From NCBI RefSeq assembly GCF_943734655.1, contig NC_071355.1:72811449-72875448 (forward strand): 64,000 nt of DNA, written 5' to 3'. The notes under the pieces are model-generated. The model worked only from the letters and a program-made list of their open reading frames with translations, searched no databases and had not been told where the DNA came from. Source of the stretch: Sabethes cyaneus (Eukaryota; Arthropoda; Insecta; Diptera; Culicidae). Below, in pieces: positions 45,996-58,566 of the stretch. Position numbers and translations under genes: made by a program. Within the stretch, counting starts at the first letter, position 1; each line of letters begins with the position of its first letter.

Positions 45996-47416
45996 GGGTA
46001 GTTTGCCAATTGTTGCTCACCACCCAATTGTTGCCCACTTCTCGGTTTTTGAATAATATCTGAGAATATCTATATTACCGCAGCACTCCAAACAATCAAA
46101 ACACAAATATATTTCATTACCTTCAAATATGTGTAAACATGATTATTAGCAAACAAATATTTGGAATAGTAAAATTACCTCATAAAATCCAACTCTTAGT
46201 AGAGCCAAAATACGTCGAATGTTTACAGTGTGAATTAAGAAATCACTCATCAAATTTAAGCTTATAGATCTCAACAAAAAGCAAATTTACCCCATATTAC
46301 TTCGTATGCCTTTCAAAATACCCACATTCATAATGTTTGATTAATTAAATAACTAAATGTTACTATTTTTGTTACTATTGTTCTAATGCATGTTACTATT
46401 GTTCTAATGCATAGTGGTTAATAATTGGAAAAAAATTAGGATTTTGTCCATTTCTTGCACACCATCCGCAAATGCCGCTAAGCTAGGCCCTACTGTACCA
46501 TTCTTACTTGATCCAACTCTTATTAAAAATTTACCACTATTTGGATGTCGGATTAAAACAATACCAATAATTTTCGATTTCTCTGGAGACTAAATCAGCA
46601 AAAGCCTAATGGTATTACCAGCGTGTAACAATTTTCGTGAATAGAAAATAATGTTCGTATCCGTAATCCACAGTCGATTAACGGAACAATGTGTGCGAAA
46701 GTTTATTATGAGAAATTCTTGAGAAATGAACACAATAACGCAAAACAATGCTTCAGCTTCTATTAAACAGAGAAAAAAGTTATGTTGTGGCTAAAAGAAC
46801 TTAAAAGTCGAGGTTTTTCTTTTACGCTCGAATGTAAAAAATCGAAAAATCGCATTTGAAAAAACTAAATCCCAGCCAAAAACGTATACTGCATTTAAAT
46901 TTGAAAAAGGAAAGATATCGCAAAACAAAATTATATTAATTAATTTTCATTAATACATATATTAATTCAATGCAATAATTTTTACCTGTTCTTGCAAACC
47001 ATGGTTCGGTGAAGATTGAATTACGTTCAAAAACGTGACAAAATGGTAACGGTACGGTATTTATAATTGGTAAATCTGTTTTTAAGGAGTTCTTCTTCAT
47101 GTGTCAGTTTTCTGTACTTGGTATTTCTCCTAATTCCATATTCTATTTGCCGTGCAACAATTGGATTGAAGGTGTGCAATATTAGGCAAAGGACATTAAT
47201 CAAGTGGGCAACAATTGGGTCTGTATGCTGTTGAACAAAACCTCAAACTGCATAATATGTGCAATATTCCAGGCTATGAAAACATACCAAATGTTTTAGT
47301 CAAAGGTCATTTTGTTTATAGGACAAATATCGATTTTAGTAACGAAATAGTTTCCCCGAGAGATAAGATAAACTGAACGTTCCTGCCTTAGGTGTGCAAC
47401 AATTGGCAAATTACCC
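45996..47416. mobile_element. 1.4 kb TA-flanked MITE with GCAACAATTGG motifs
   Basis: The ends are GGGTAGTTTGCCAATTGTTG and CAACAATTGGCAAATTACCC, with TA outside (45994-45995, 47417-47418). The words caattgttgc / gcaacaattgg recur inside (46023, 47155, 47208). No transposase frame is present. It is inserted in the loop of the 44016-48361 foldback. Confidence 0.82.
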
Positions 47417-48361
47417 TACTGCTCATTTCGTCAATACAATGCAGATTTTCGATAAAAGCCATTAGGCATCGATAATTTTTTTTTGCATTTTGCTTTGCGC
47501 AAGTGAATGGTATTGTTGCACAGTTGACATTGTGTCACCTCTGCTGCTAGCCATCTCACATGGTTGAAGGCATGAGAATCTAGGAATTGTTTGTTTGATT
47601 TTTCGTTCACTCAATTTTCGTATTCTGCTAAGACGCTCAAAAACAAACTTTAGTTGTATTATAAACTGTTTATGTGCATCCACAACAGCGCATTGTTGCT
47701 TTAGATTAAACCAGAATAATTTTGCTTTGTTTTGTTATTTACTTATTGCTAGGAAATTTAATTCTGTTCATGATTTTACTTGAAAAATTGGGAATTGTTT
47801 GTTTCAAAACGCTATATCTCGAGAACGGGACGGAACACCTCGTGGTTTTGAGTGATTCGTTAAAAAAGTCTGAGGAACACGATGGTGTTGAAATTTTTGA
47901 GATCAAATTGTACTCATTGAGAGAAAAATACAAATTTAGTTTTCAGATCGAAAATAAAAGTATTTGGCAGCACTGCCGCAAGAAACTAATATTTTTGTCG
48001 GATTCCTCAGATGATTTCCCATGACAATGTAGAACACAGTTTTTTTCTAAATTGAATATTTACGAAGATATGAGCAAAAGATAATAAGCGAATTTGACGA
48101 AAATGATGCTTTTTCTAATAAAAGGGGGGGTTCCCAAAAATCGAGGGAAAGTCCAATCGGCACCAAACTTGGGATTTTTGCTTCTTGACCCAAAACGAAC
48201 AATCTGGCCGAGTTTGGTGAAAATCCGAGAAGGTCGATTACAAGTTTGTACTTTTTCTCGGTCACTTGACGTGGAATGACCCATATATAATGTAAATACA
48301 TTATTTGAGCATGTGTGATGTTTACCACGCGCACTGCAGCGACACTGGCATTCTATATATA

Positions 48362-49632
48362 GAGTAGGGCGGGGCATAGGTGCGATGTTTGAAGTTGTCA
48401 TCAATTTTCGCGAGATATAAAGAAGAACAACAACAAAATATATTTTACAGTGATGCAGCAACTCAATGTCTTTACATTCAACTATAAATCATCTGGAATA
48501 ATAGTGTTATTGAAAATAAATTCTTCATTCTTCTGAACAAGTGCCGATTCGCACTTTTACCCCACTAGCGGGGTAAAAGTTCGATTACCGCGGGGCAAAA
48601 GTGCGAAGCTCGAATCCATGAAATTAGCACAGCAGTAGCTAACAAAACCATATTATCGTCAATCTGCGGTATGTTTCGGTAAGGAATATTCTCAATTTAC
48701 ACCTTTCCTATTTTTCGCTGATGTATTGCAGCCTCCGACAGATCGAAACTTTCCCAAACGTTTGTTTTATGTTTCATCAGCGGAAAAACATTGTTTTCCT
48801 TCGACCAACATCTGTAGAACACAGTTTTCTGCAGATCTTCCATTTCTAGTATCTGTAATATAGTGCCAAAAGCTGTATATAAGCTATACATTTTTGCCCC
48901 GTCCGTGAATCGCACCTTTACTCCGCTAGGCGCTTGACGGGGTTTGATTAAATTATGGAAAAGCGAAACTGTTATTTTCTTGATTCAAATAGAATTTCGT
49001 TTCGAAACAAAAATATTTTTAGGTTGTTATAAAAATTTCGTTTGAAACAAACGAATTTTTTCGCTCCGTGATAGAACTAGAACTCCTTTCCCCGAACAAC
49101 CCCGTTGAGAATCGCGGCTATAACGCTGACGGACGAACAACGTCGCCCGCAGTACCTTACAAGTCGCAAGGACTTGCATAGTGTCGTCGTCCCGTCAGTA
49201 AAATGAGTTAGATTCTCGATCCATGAATCGAACTTTTACCCCGTCAATAAATCGAACTTTTGCCCCGCTAGGCGCTTGACGGGGTTTGATTAAATTATGG
49301 AAAAGCAACATATATTTTGTAAATTCTTCTCACCGCAATTTCAAGAGAGATATCTGAGTGATGTAAAACGCTGCTACAATTTGTGAATAAGTAATATCCT
49401 CCTGTTGATATCGTATTTGCCATACAACGAAATATTACATCAAAACCGTTCTAAAATAACTTTTACCCATAACTCAGCAACTATGATTCGTAAACAACAA
49501 ATGTTTATGATGGATTTAAGCTGTCAAAGTACTCACCCATCCATGCCAATGTAGTCAATTTACTCGGAATCCGCACTGATAAATCATTGAATCGCACTTT
49601 TACCCGCATCGTACTTTTACCCCTCCTTACTC
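48362..49632. mobile_element. 1.27 kb TA-flanked MITE with repeated 'cttttaccccgc' motifs
   Basis: The left end GAGTAGGGCGGGGCATAGGT and right end (reverse complement GAGTAAGGAGGGGTAAAAGT) are imperfect inverted repeats, flanked by TA (48360-48361, 49633-49634). The interior has many gcacttttaccccg-type words. It also has a direct repeat of about 50 bases containing gcgcttgacggggtttgatt, at about 48928 and 49270. It abuts the right end of the foldback at 44016-48361, whose terminal TATA probably served as target. Confidence 0.75.
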
Positions 49633-52600
49633 TATTGATTATACTATCAAAAGCCGTCCAAAGCATAATAACCTTTCAATACGTTGTAAATGAATACTTT
49701 ATCTATCTTCAGAATAGCAAGTTGATGCGATTTCTTGTTTGGGTTTGTTTATATGGGACATTTATTTTCAACGTTTTTCCCAGTATTTTGGACCACAAAG
49801 TTTGAAACCCTTTTTTAGCGAAATTGTTCGCCAACATTATTTGTGTTCCATTCCACGTTATGCATAAATATGTTTTGATTCAAATCATGTTGAATTTGAG
49901 CCATCAGTCTGCATAGATCTAATCTATTTTTATAAACAAACATTGTTGATTTTTGGCACTATCTCACCCCCGTGGCCAAATGTCACCCCGGATGGCGGTA
50001 CATACTTCGTATATATACATACCTTTTGTCCAATGCTGGAAGGTGTATGGGTCGAACCAAACTATAATCGAAGATTATAACCGGATTCAAACCCTTAACA
50101 CCCGTCAGGGCATGTGGCTCGCTGGTACTTGTACCTTTGAATCATAGAGGCGCTGAACAAAAGGAGACTGCAAAACCCCCCTTATTAAGGTAGCGACGTA
50201 TCTGGTTGGGGTTTTTTTTTGGTCACAAATTGTGCTTCTTCCTCCGTCTACCACCGACCTGCATCAATTGTAGAACCACCGTTTCAAAAATATTAATATT
50301 AATGCCTGACCGCATTTCAAGGTTAAAGACTAAAAACACGATTGGTCAACTTCTATTTGTTTTTATAATCGCTGTAACTTCCGTAACCCTAATATTTTAC
50401 CAGTGTTGCTAGGTGTGGTGTTTTTCGTGATAATAAATGGGTGACACATATTTTTCACCCAACCATTGACAAATGAGATGATGAGTGACTTTCTCGTGTC
50501 TCTTTTGGGAAATTAGGAAATCATTCGCATAACGTCTGTGTAGTCTGTAATATTACTCTACTCAACTCATCTATTTCGTATTCATATTGGGCTTTGCAGA
50601 TCAACCTTCTTACCTTTCATTATCTTCGCAAGGTTGAGTGATGCATACAAGAGCTCCCATTAACCTAGAATATTATCACTTTTATTATCGATCAGAACAG
50701 ATTTGGACTTATTATTAGTATTAAACAATAGATCGTTTCCGCGTATCTAAGAATCTAATGTTGCATTTCGATGACAGAGATTGATCATTGTACGTGCTGC
50801 TTGGATGAATAATAAGACTAATTTTATAAGATCTACGTGACAGTATTGTGCAAATATCAGTATAGCTATAATTGGGTGCGGAATTGGTCGAACTTTTGGA
50901 TATATTAAACGACTTCTATATGCTGCTTCGAAGGTTATGTTTGCAGAAGTGTTCAGCTTGGACCATGAGATCTGGCACTTATACATTGACCAACAGTGCA
51001 TTGCTGAATATTACCATCACGAAAGATTTTATGATGTCATAAAATATCTTTTAATTGAAAAACGCTCTTAGCAAAAAATATTTTCTCGGAACGCTCATGG
51101 AAAATAGCTTAATAAGTCTTATTTAGAATGACTAGCACATTAGGATTACAAACGCTAAATTGAAATTCAGAATTCAATACACAAGTTTATAGTCACTGAA
51201 AGAGAAACATATTATTTGTCACAACTTATGAGTCATAAGAATACTGTTTGATTGCATTTTTGTTTGGTTCTAGTTATTATACTGTCGATGATTTTAGTGT
51301 CGTATTATTGGTTCATTGTCCAGCGAGACGACTCCATTTACCATTATATTGTTGTAGACGCACCAAAATGCCAAATAATGGGATTTGAAATTATTTGCCA
51401 AATTACCAAAATCGTTTGACATCAAATACATTCACGTAGCAATTTTCCTATTGAAACGCTTGAATAATTCGTTATTCCACAATCAAATCGTATACAAATT
51501 CCTTTTCAACAATTGAGAAGAGTATTAGCATTGCAATCAAGTAAATAAACGCCATCAATCACGTACCGCTTGAAGAACCGAACATTATTCAGACTGAAAA
51601 TAAACCCGGCCGCCACCGTTAGGTTAGCCGCGGCGGTCGGTAGTGGCATCACCGGGTGTGTCTAATACACACTCTTCGACTGCCGACTTTTGATGGTCGT
51701 CGCTGGATTCCACGAGTATTATAGACTGAGAAGCACTCTGCAGTGCAGTCAGCAGCAGCGGTGCAGACACTAGGACCGGGGAAAGTGTGAATCATCACAC
51801 TTTACCCGTGAATATGCTGCTGTCTGCTGTGTCGGCCGGCCCGACCGAGTGGTGTTCAACTGTTATCTGATAGGGGAGCAAATGGAAATGACCCCGGTTG
51901 AACCCGCCTAGTTCCGATCGGCGAGTGTTGATTAACGATCCGCTGCGATTGCACTTCGGTAGCAAGCATGTAACGTTTAGCTTAATTTTTCATCAAAAGA
52001 AGGAAACAAAATTTTGAGCTTTCAAAAGTAATTCCAGTAATTTCATAAGGACGTAATATGTATCTTCTAAACATTTACAAACTAAATAATTGCTGGATTA
52101 GAGAGTAGTATACAAATCAGCAATGATTCTTCAAGCGAAGAATGAGATCACCTTCACCTATATTTGCATTATCTTAAAATTAAAAAAAAGTTCTTCGTTT
52201 ATTTTAATACGTTTCTTTTCGCTCATTTATTGTCGTATTATGATTCATGACAGATACAGTATCTTCATACAAACAAACATTATTACAGATATTATCTCCA
52301 CGCAAAAACATAAACACAGCGATTAAACAATAATGGCTGTAACAATATAACTGCGTCGACAGCAGTCAGATAACTTATAAAGCGGCTAGACTGGTACTTG
52401 CTACTATCGAAGCTAATCAGAGATGTTCAAATACCATGAGCTATCTTAAAAGCAAGCAAAGTCTTAGCCGTCCACAATAAAAATTTTGCTGTGTGTAGAT
52501 AATTTGAGCAAACATAAGGGCAACCATGCACCAGACGTAACAATCAGTGTCACTTTAGTAGTTGCTCAATGCATTGTCAGTTCGAATGGTGGCTCGAATT

Positions 52601-54050
52601 TTTTATGAATGCATAACCCTGATCCGCGTAAAACCGTCCACCATAGGCGAAAATCATTGCCACGCTTTTCTTTGATTCAATTTAAATTCATGAATGACGA
52701 TTGCTGAGTTATGTAAACATTGTAGCAATCACTAATTCACTACCGGTGATGTTTTGCTGGTGTGCGTTACATTTTTTTTACTTTGTCGTGTGTTTTTCAC
52801 CGATTGTTGATTGCGGTGCCAATTACAGTGAGCAATAGTGAGCACTCTACATTTATTCCTACTACTGTATTACGCAGGGTTCAATAAAATTCTACAAGCT
52901 TAAGTGTAATTGCAATTGTAAGTGATCACCATCTCATTTGGCGATGCTCGAAGATTGACGCTGATATACTCGAGCTAAAAGTAGGCACTTTCCTTTTTGA
53001 TGTTTTATATGTTTTTAGTAGAGATTACGTACTGATCGCTTAGGAGAACTGTCTCCAATTGTCGAGAAACGTAAAAAAGACATAAAAGCCAGGAATCAAT
53101 CAGAAAAACCGGTAAAAGCGGATAAAAAAAAGACCTTAGTGTATACTTATAACGTTTATGTCATACCAAATTTGAGTCATACTGAAAAGAGGTTTTATTG
53201 TCACGGTTATGTACACGCAATACACCGGGTGTAGTAATCTGCTGATGACTATTATGTAAGGGAAACCATAAAATTTAAAACATTATTCATGGTGCATGTC
53301 AATTGAAACTTCTGAAGAAAATCTTCAAGTCATACTTACTTCTGTCTTTGTTTTCAATTGTGCGCAAAAATAAAGGATTTCAAACGTTAAAACCTTTTAC
53401 TACAACATGAATATAAATCATCAATGCATCGTGAAATTAAAAAAATACACTTTTTGAGATATTTATTTTCATGTTTTTGCTCAACGAAAACCTTTTTATG
53501 TTACTGTTATTTTTATTACAGTGCAATTTTATTATCTACGACTACGACTTTGCTGAAGACACCATTTCGATCCAACAAACCATTGAAGGGCATTTTAACA
53601 TACTTTTCTCACAGTACAGAGACGTTTTGTTCAATGACTCTGAAACTCGCTGGAATAAAGCGATCTGTTTTCGCCGCAAGAAAGTTGTTTTCACGTGGAG
53701 TACAATGACACGGTGTTTGGTTGTAGAATAATGAGTCATTTTACCCCAATTTCCTCAGTTACCGTCGTGAAAGTTAGGATAGTGCTATCTCCATTTGGTT
53801 ATAATTCCAAGATACAAACAGGTACCGTCAACGATCACCATATTATTGGTTTGTATATAATAATATTGTTCTTTTGCTGGAAACAGATTCTATCTAGTCG
53901 AACGGAATCCAAAGATATTCACTTTTATATCGAATAAATTAGGGTAAAATGCATTTAATTTATTTTGGAGAGGGACGAAATGTCTGAAGTGAAGAATGAT
54001 TAGTTGGATAAACTGGAAAATTTCGTTATAGACCAAAAATACTTCGGCTT
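49633..54050. other. Non-coding stretch, nothing recognised
   Basis: Mostly AT-rich sequence. A GC-richer patch at about 51600-51960 (ccggccgccaccg, cagtcagcagcagcggtgcagac) looks like a possible promoter or 5' exon on either strand, perhaps for a gene outside the visible coding set. No coding homology was found. Open frames here are short and unsupported. Confidence 0.35.
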
Positions 54051-54058
54051 ATGCAATG

Positions 54059-54129
54059 GTACGTGGGGATCGCACCCACGCTCTTTCGGTTAGTAGCCAA
54101 CTGTTTTACTCACTAAACTACTACCGCCC
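54059..54129 (-). repeat. tRNA-like sequence (SINE head or tRNA pseudogene)
   Basis: The - strand holds an A-box-like TAGTTTAGTGAG and a B-box-like GGGTGCGATCCC within a perfect CGTGGG/CCCACG T-arm stem, at tRNA-like spacing. The acceptor stem pairs only partly, and the anticodon arm lacks a standard U33 arrangement, so a functional tRNA is unlikely. It could be the head of a tRNA-derived SINE running leftward into 53940-54058. Confidence 0.5.
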
Positions 54130-54507
54130 GTTATATTAGGTAGTCTAATACTAATTTTGTTTTATTCTCCCAATTCTATCATTCCCCGTATATGCACCAC
54201 ACACTTCCCATGCGACGATGTTATTTTTGTATGACCGCTCTTTGTTTCTACCGCCGAGAAGATAGACTGTTATCTACTCGGCCAGTGCGATAGAAATCTT
54301 TAATTTGATCAAAACAACAAGATATAACCCACTACCATAAACAAGTACCCTGTCATTGGATTGATTATGAAAGCTGTAAGCTGTATTATTTTGATTGTTG
54401 TTTGCTCAAAACCCAGAACACAATGAGACGAGACGATGGTAGTAATTTGGTAGTGTTAGTTTAATAAACACGCTAAAAACGGTGGGTGTTTCATAACCGG
54501 GGACAAT

Positions 54508-54600
54508 CCCTTACTTAACTTACTATGGCGACTTTGTGGCAGCTCCTGTTGAGCAATGCTGGGCGAATACTGTTGAACAATGCTGGGCACTCTGTTCTAG
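54508..54600 (-). repeat. Possible RTE-type LINE 3' tip
   Basis: It ends in a diverged TAAG-type tail (ttacttaacttac on +), followed by gcgactttgtggcagctcctgttgagcaatgctggg, resembling the last coding bases of RTE-like elements. A 25-30 base portion (gttga(g/a)caatgctgggc) is duplicated in tandem. It is too short for a firm call. Confidence 0.35.
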
Positions 54601-56640
54601 CAGTTAAGACGTCAGACACGCACAGGCAACATTGCGACACACAGCTAATGTATCCAAATTAATTAGTTGACAACGACTTTCGTAGGAGGGTAACCGGAAT
54701 GGATCCCTCCATGGAATACGATCGATACGATCAACTCCATTTTGGTAATGTGGATTCCAAATTTGGCAGCAATACTCGGGAAATAAATGCACCAGCGAAC
54801 TGTACAAAGACTTTAGACAATAAGGCTTGTTCGCGACAAAATTTGGACACCCATAAACACACACAGCTTCGGAAATACATTAACAATGAGTGAAATATTT
54901 TGCAGAGTGGTAGACGTATGTCTGTTCTTTCTGAAAATATAACACTTGTTTATATTACAAGCGCTCAGCGTAAAATGGCGTCGAAAGAAGAGCAGGTGCG
55001 AAAAGCAATTGTGTGCGGTCGCAATGAAAATCCGGATCTCTCGTTAAGAAAACTTGGATTTCCTTCAGCACTGTTCACAGTGTTTTAAAATCGTTCGATA
55101 CTCGCTTGACAACAGCTAGGAAGAAGGGAAGTGGAACAAAAACGGATATGAGGAACCACCACAAGGATGCGAAGGTAAAACAAATATTACGGAGGAGACC
55201 AGATCTTTCTGTACGTATCATTGCTCGTAAAATAAAAATGTCGCCAACATTCGTGCACACTTCTAAGCAACGACAAGGCATGAAGTCTTTCAAGGTGAGG
55301 ACTGTGCCAAACCGTAATGATAAGCAAAATACGAATATTTAACAAAGCTTCCATGCGTTATAATGGACGATGAAACGTATGTCCTAGAAGACTTTAAAGA
55401 GCTTCCTGGTATGTCTTTTTACACTACCATGAAACGGAATGGCGTTGCAGAGCATTTTAGGACAAAGAAGAAAGCCAAGTTTCCCAAAAAATATTTAGTA
55501 TGGCAGGCCATATGCAGCTGTGGTCGAGCAAGCAAAAGTTACATCACTACGGGAACGGTTAACAAGGAAATATACCGTGAAGAATGCCTGCAGAAACGAT
55601 AGTTACCGTTCCTACACAGCCATGATGTATCCTCGCTTTTTTGGCCTGATTTGGCACCCTGTCACTACGCCAAAGATGTTTTGGAATGGTATGATGCTAA
55701 TGGAGTTCATGTTGTACCGAAGGAGGCGAATCCACCTAACTGTCCAGAGTTACGCCCCATCGAGCGGTATTGGGCTTTGGTGAAAAGAGAGCTGTCCCAG
55801 CACACACACCAACCAACAACTATAGATAAATTTCGAAAATCTTGGACAAACGCAGCTAAAGTGGTTGTCAACAAGTCTGCACTGACCCTCATGGCAAGGG
55901 TAAACTCCAAAGTTCGCCAATTTTTCATGCAGACCAAATAAGTAATGTTAATTTGTTTGATAATTATTTGTTTGATACACACATAAATGATACAAAATTG
56001 TTTCATGGATTAAACTTCTACCAAATTTGTTTTATTGCAAAATTGAGGTGTCCAGATTTTGTCGCGAACAAGCCTTAGATGTTACTGAAATCCTTAGCGA
56101 TCCGGAATATGAAACCTAGATTTTTGGAGGCTTTCCCGATTACATAAGAAATATGCTGCTGGAACGACAGTTTGCTATCTAAAAGCACGCCTAGATCTTT
56201 GATGCACTTAGTTCTTCCAAAGCTAGTGCCCAAGAGCTTGTAGTCCAAAGCGATAGGTTCTTTTTTTCTTGAGAAAATGATGGCGGAACGTTTACTTGGA
56301 TTCTTTCATGTGGAACTTTCATACGGTTTGTGCAACTCCAGTCTGCAATGCAGTCTAACTGTTGCTGAAGCACGTGGGCGTCGGCGATAGAACTAATTCG
56401 ATAGAAGATTTTTAAATCGTCGGCGAAGGACAAACGGGGAACTTTGAGTTTAAAACTTACATCACTGATGTATATGAGGAATATCAACGGTCCTAGGTGG
56501 CTGCCTTGGGGAATTATAGATGGAGTAGAAAATTCATCAGAATAATTATCACCAATTTTCACTTCCAGTCGACGGCCAGTGAGATACGAATGTAACCAAC
56601 TGATAACTCTGACGCCGAATCCTAGCGCTATTGGTCACAG
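54600..56640 (-). pseudogene. Jockey-clade RT fragment split by a DD37E transposon
   Basis: Right part (56640-56078): ISWLHSYLTGRRLEVKIGD, IPQGSHLGPLIFLIYI and the catalytic box LSFADDLKIF near 56435, then frameshifted thumb sequence. Left part (54820-54600): YCLKSLYSSLV, EYCCQIWNPHYQNGVDRI and IPWRDPFRLPSYESRCQL, ending in a V-FVSDVLT-like segment. The two parts are consecutive in the Jockey family once the insert is removed. The copy lacks the endonuclease and 5' RT, and has several shifts. Confidence 0.85.
54823..56075 (+). mobile_element. Tc1/mariner DD37E (ITmD37E-type) transposon, transposase broken
   Basis: About 30-bp terminal repeats (AGGCTTGTTCGCGACAAAAT at the left, near-exact inverse at the right) are flanked by TA (54821-54822, 56076-56077). 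The transposase starts at an ATG at 54975 (MASKEEQVRKAI). It continues in several frames: TTARKKGSGTKTDMRN, LSVRIIARKIKMSPTFVHTS, then the first catalytic box MDDETYVLEDFKELPG (about 55363) and YLVWQAICSCGRASKSY. The second is WPDLAPCHYAKDVLEW (about 55645) and the third RPIERYWALVKREL (about 55760). Exactly 37 residues separate the last two catalytic residues, as in the mosquito ITmD37E group. At least three frameshifts or stops disable it, but the DNA ends look intact. Confidence 0.92.
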
Positions 56641-58387
56641 TAGAGCGGATCCCCCAGCTTGGATAAAGAGGAACGGTACACAACTTCTTAAGCATTGCTT
56701 CAATGAGCCTCCCTTAATCTGAAATCAAAAATAGTGATTTTTCCTAATTTTTAGTCGGCCATGACCTCTTTACATTTTGCCTGCCATTATGCCGTTAGAG
56801 TTAGAGTTGGACCAACTCACCCATAAGATTTACACGGGAAAAGCAAAGCAAACTGTTTTATTCATACGGCCTATTATATCAGTTTAGCAAAAATCTTTGA
56901 AATTATATTAAAGTTTGAGCTAAACAACACCTCTATGTTCAATGCTTTCAGTTGCAAACGCTTCCTCTTTCTTGCGAGTTTGTTGCTGTAATTTTATATT
57001 TTCTGAATGGTTCCTTCGGTAATTGGACAGTAGTTCTACTTAAAAAGTTTCAATCATTAAATGATTAAATAGTAAATTAAAATTGTTTATTATTTGTTTG
57101 TGTTTGTACTCTTCAAGTTTACACCAATTGCTATTATTTATCACTGATAACTTGAATTGACATTGGCAATATTTTCGCATCCCTTACAAATACTTTAACC
57201 TTCAATTGGAACGTTATCGTTTTCTTCGAAATTATGTTTGTTTTGTATGGAGTCGATAAGGGACAATCAATTTCCCTGGAAAAGTAAGTTGTCGATAAGA
57301 AAATTGAATGCGTTTTGCTTGCAGTTTATTCAGTACAGTATCAGAAATAAACTGATAAGAAAGTTATTTTCACCTTTATTGCCTATCTGAGCCAGCTGTT
57401 TTTTTTTTTTGCAGGTTTCAATTAACAATTAATTGTCATGTTGCGCACTGTTTGACTCCTTATCAAGTCTTGTTGTTTTCGTTTTCGCAGTTTATAAGAA
57501 GTGCTTGATTCCGAAAAAAATCAGACAGAAAAGATTAAAACTTGATAACTAAAGTTCGACAAATATTCTAATATTATATGTCTAAACCCAATAGTTAAAA
57601 AAAACTTTCATTTATGTTTGCTGTCTACTAGCTCAAATTTATCAAACTTTTATTAAAAGGCATTAAGGTTGCATCTTTTCAAGCACAGCTCCCAACACAT
57701 CTCCTCCACAGATATTGACTATCCCTAATTTACGTTCGAGCCAACCCATCAGCAGCTCTTTTGGCTAATGAATTCCTTTTAATTTTATTACAAACATATT
57801 TCTAAAGACAAAGAAGTTTACCTTCAGCCGGCTGACGGTTGATCACCTTTTGGTGCCACGAACTTCAACCAAGAAACGGCAGTTTTACGATCGGATCAGT
57901 TAGTAGTTGTTTATTGAAAGCTGATCCAGCCCTAACCGTAGTCAGAGTGCCATCCAGTCTGGCCCACCATCGCATCGCAAACAATCTAAGATACAATAAA
58001 GCAGTTCTGTTCCAACCATACTGTCTATTTAGTATCCGTGATCCAGCAGAAAAAAAACCTGGTGGCGAAATAAAGACACCCAGAATACGATGCAGCATGC
58101 TATGGTACATGACCCTGAGCGTTAAAAACCGGGCTCGTTGGTTTGCGTGTTCTGCTCGGCGCATTGGCGCGCACTGGCAAGTGTATAGGAAACAAAGTCA
58201 TTCTGCATAAGCAATGAATACCTATGCACTGCAACTGGCTAAACATAGACAGACAGATTTGACCTCAAGGTGATCACGTTCACCAGCATATCTTTGCTAA
58301 TCGACCTTATCTACCTCAAACAAAAAAAGCACATTGAATTCAAATAAGACATTCATTTTCCGGTTTTCCTTTTATTTATTTTTGCAG
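56641..58387. other. Intergenic or 5' intron of the CDC42SE gene
   Basis: No protein was recognised. The stretch ends in a good 3' splice site (ttatttatttttgcag at 58372-58387), so at least its right part is probably the intron before the first coding exon. A ttttttttttttgcag at about 57400-57415 is another acceptor-like site with no obvious exon after it. The 123-codon frame at 57839-58210 has no known motif. Confidence 0.4.
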
Positions 58388-58566
58388 TTGCTGAGAATCT
58401 TTTTTAGGCCATCATCACCATTGGGTAGCAGTTCACTGGCTAGGGCTGAACGGCGGTAGTAAGACGGAGACAACTTCCGTGTGAAAATCGTTCAACCGCT
58501 TCCTCGTTGAGACACTTGTCCAGCAGCGCCCGGTTCACAGTGGAGAAGAAGCTAGGCAGTGGTAAA
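58388..58566 (+). other. 5' untranslated exon segment of the CDC42SE gene
   Basis: It begins after the acceptor AG at 58386-58387 and runs into the coding ATG at 58567 without another intron signal. The ATG context (gtaaaATGGcc) fits insect translation starts. Upstream non-coding exon(s) and the promoter were not identified. Confidence 0.55.

Larger units (their letters stand above)
44016..48361. mobile_element. 4.3 kb foldback element with ~0.8-1.1 kb inverted arms
   Basis: Left arm 44016-45110 and right arm 47587-48361 are inverted copies: TATATAGAATGCCAGTGTCG at both ends, then the GGGTCATTCCACGTCAAG segment, the 'ttttgggtcaagaagcaaaaatcc' segment and a gaatacgaaa(g/a)ttgagtga segment. 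The left arm carries about 280 extra bases near its end (44080-44390) and a C-run at about 44549-44571. The loop has been invaded by two MITEs (45466-45878, 45996-47416). Open frames appear in mirrored pairs in both arms but show no known domain. The target duplication cannot be resolved because the ends are TA-rich. Confidence 0.85.

Noticed and set aside
55075..56006. Antisense open frames within the DD37E element
   Set aside because: Shadows of the transposase on the opposite strand.
57839..58210. 123-codon open frame just upstream of the CDC42SE exon
   Set aside because: No known motif, and open on both strands at once, which suggests chance. Probably intronic or intergenic.
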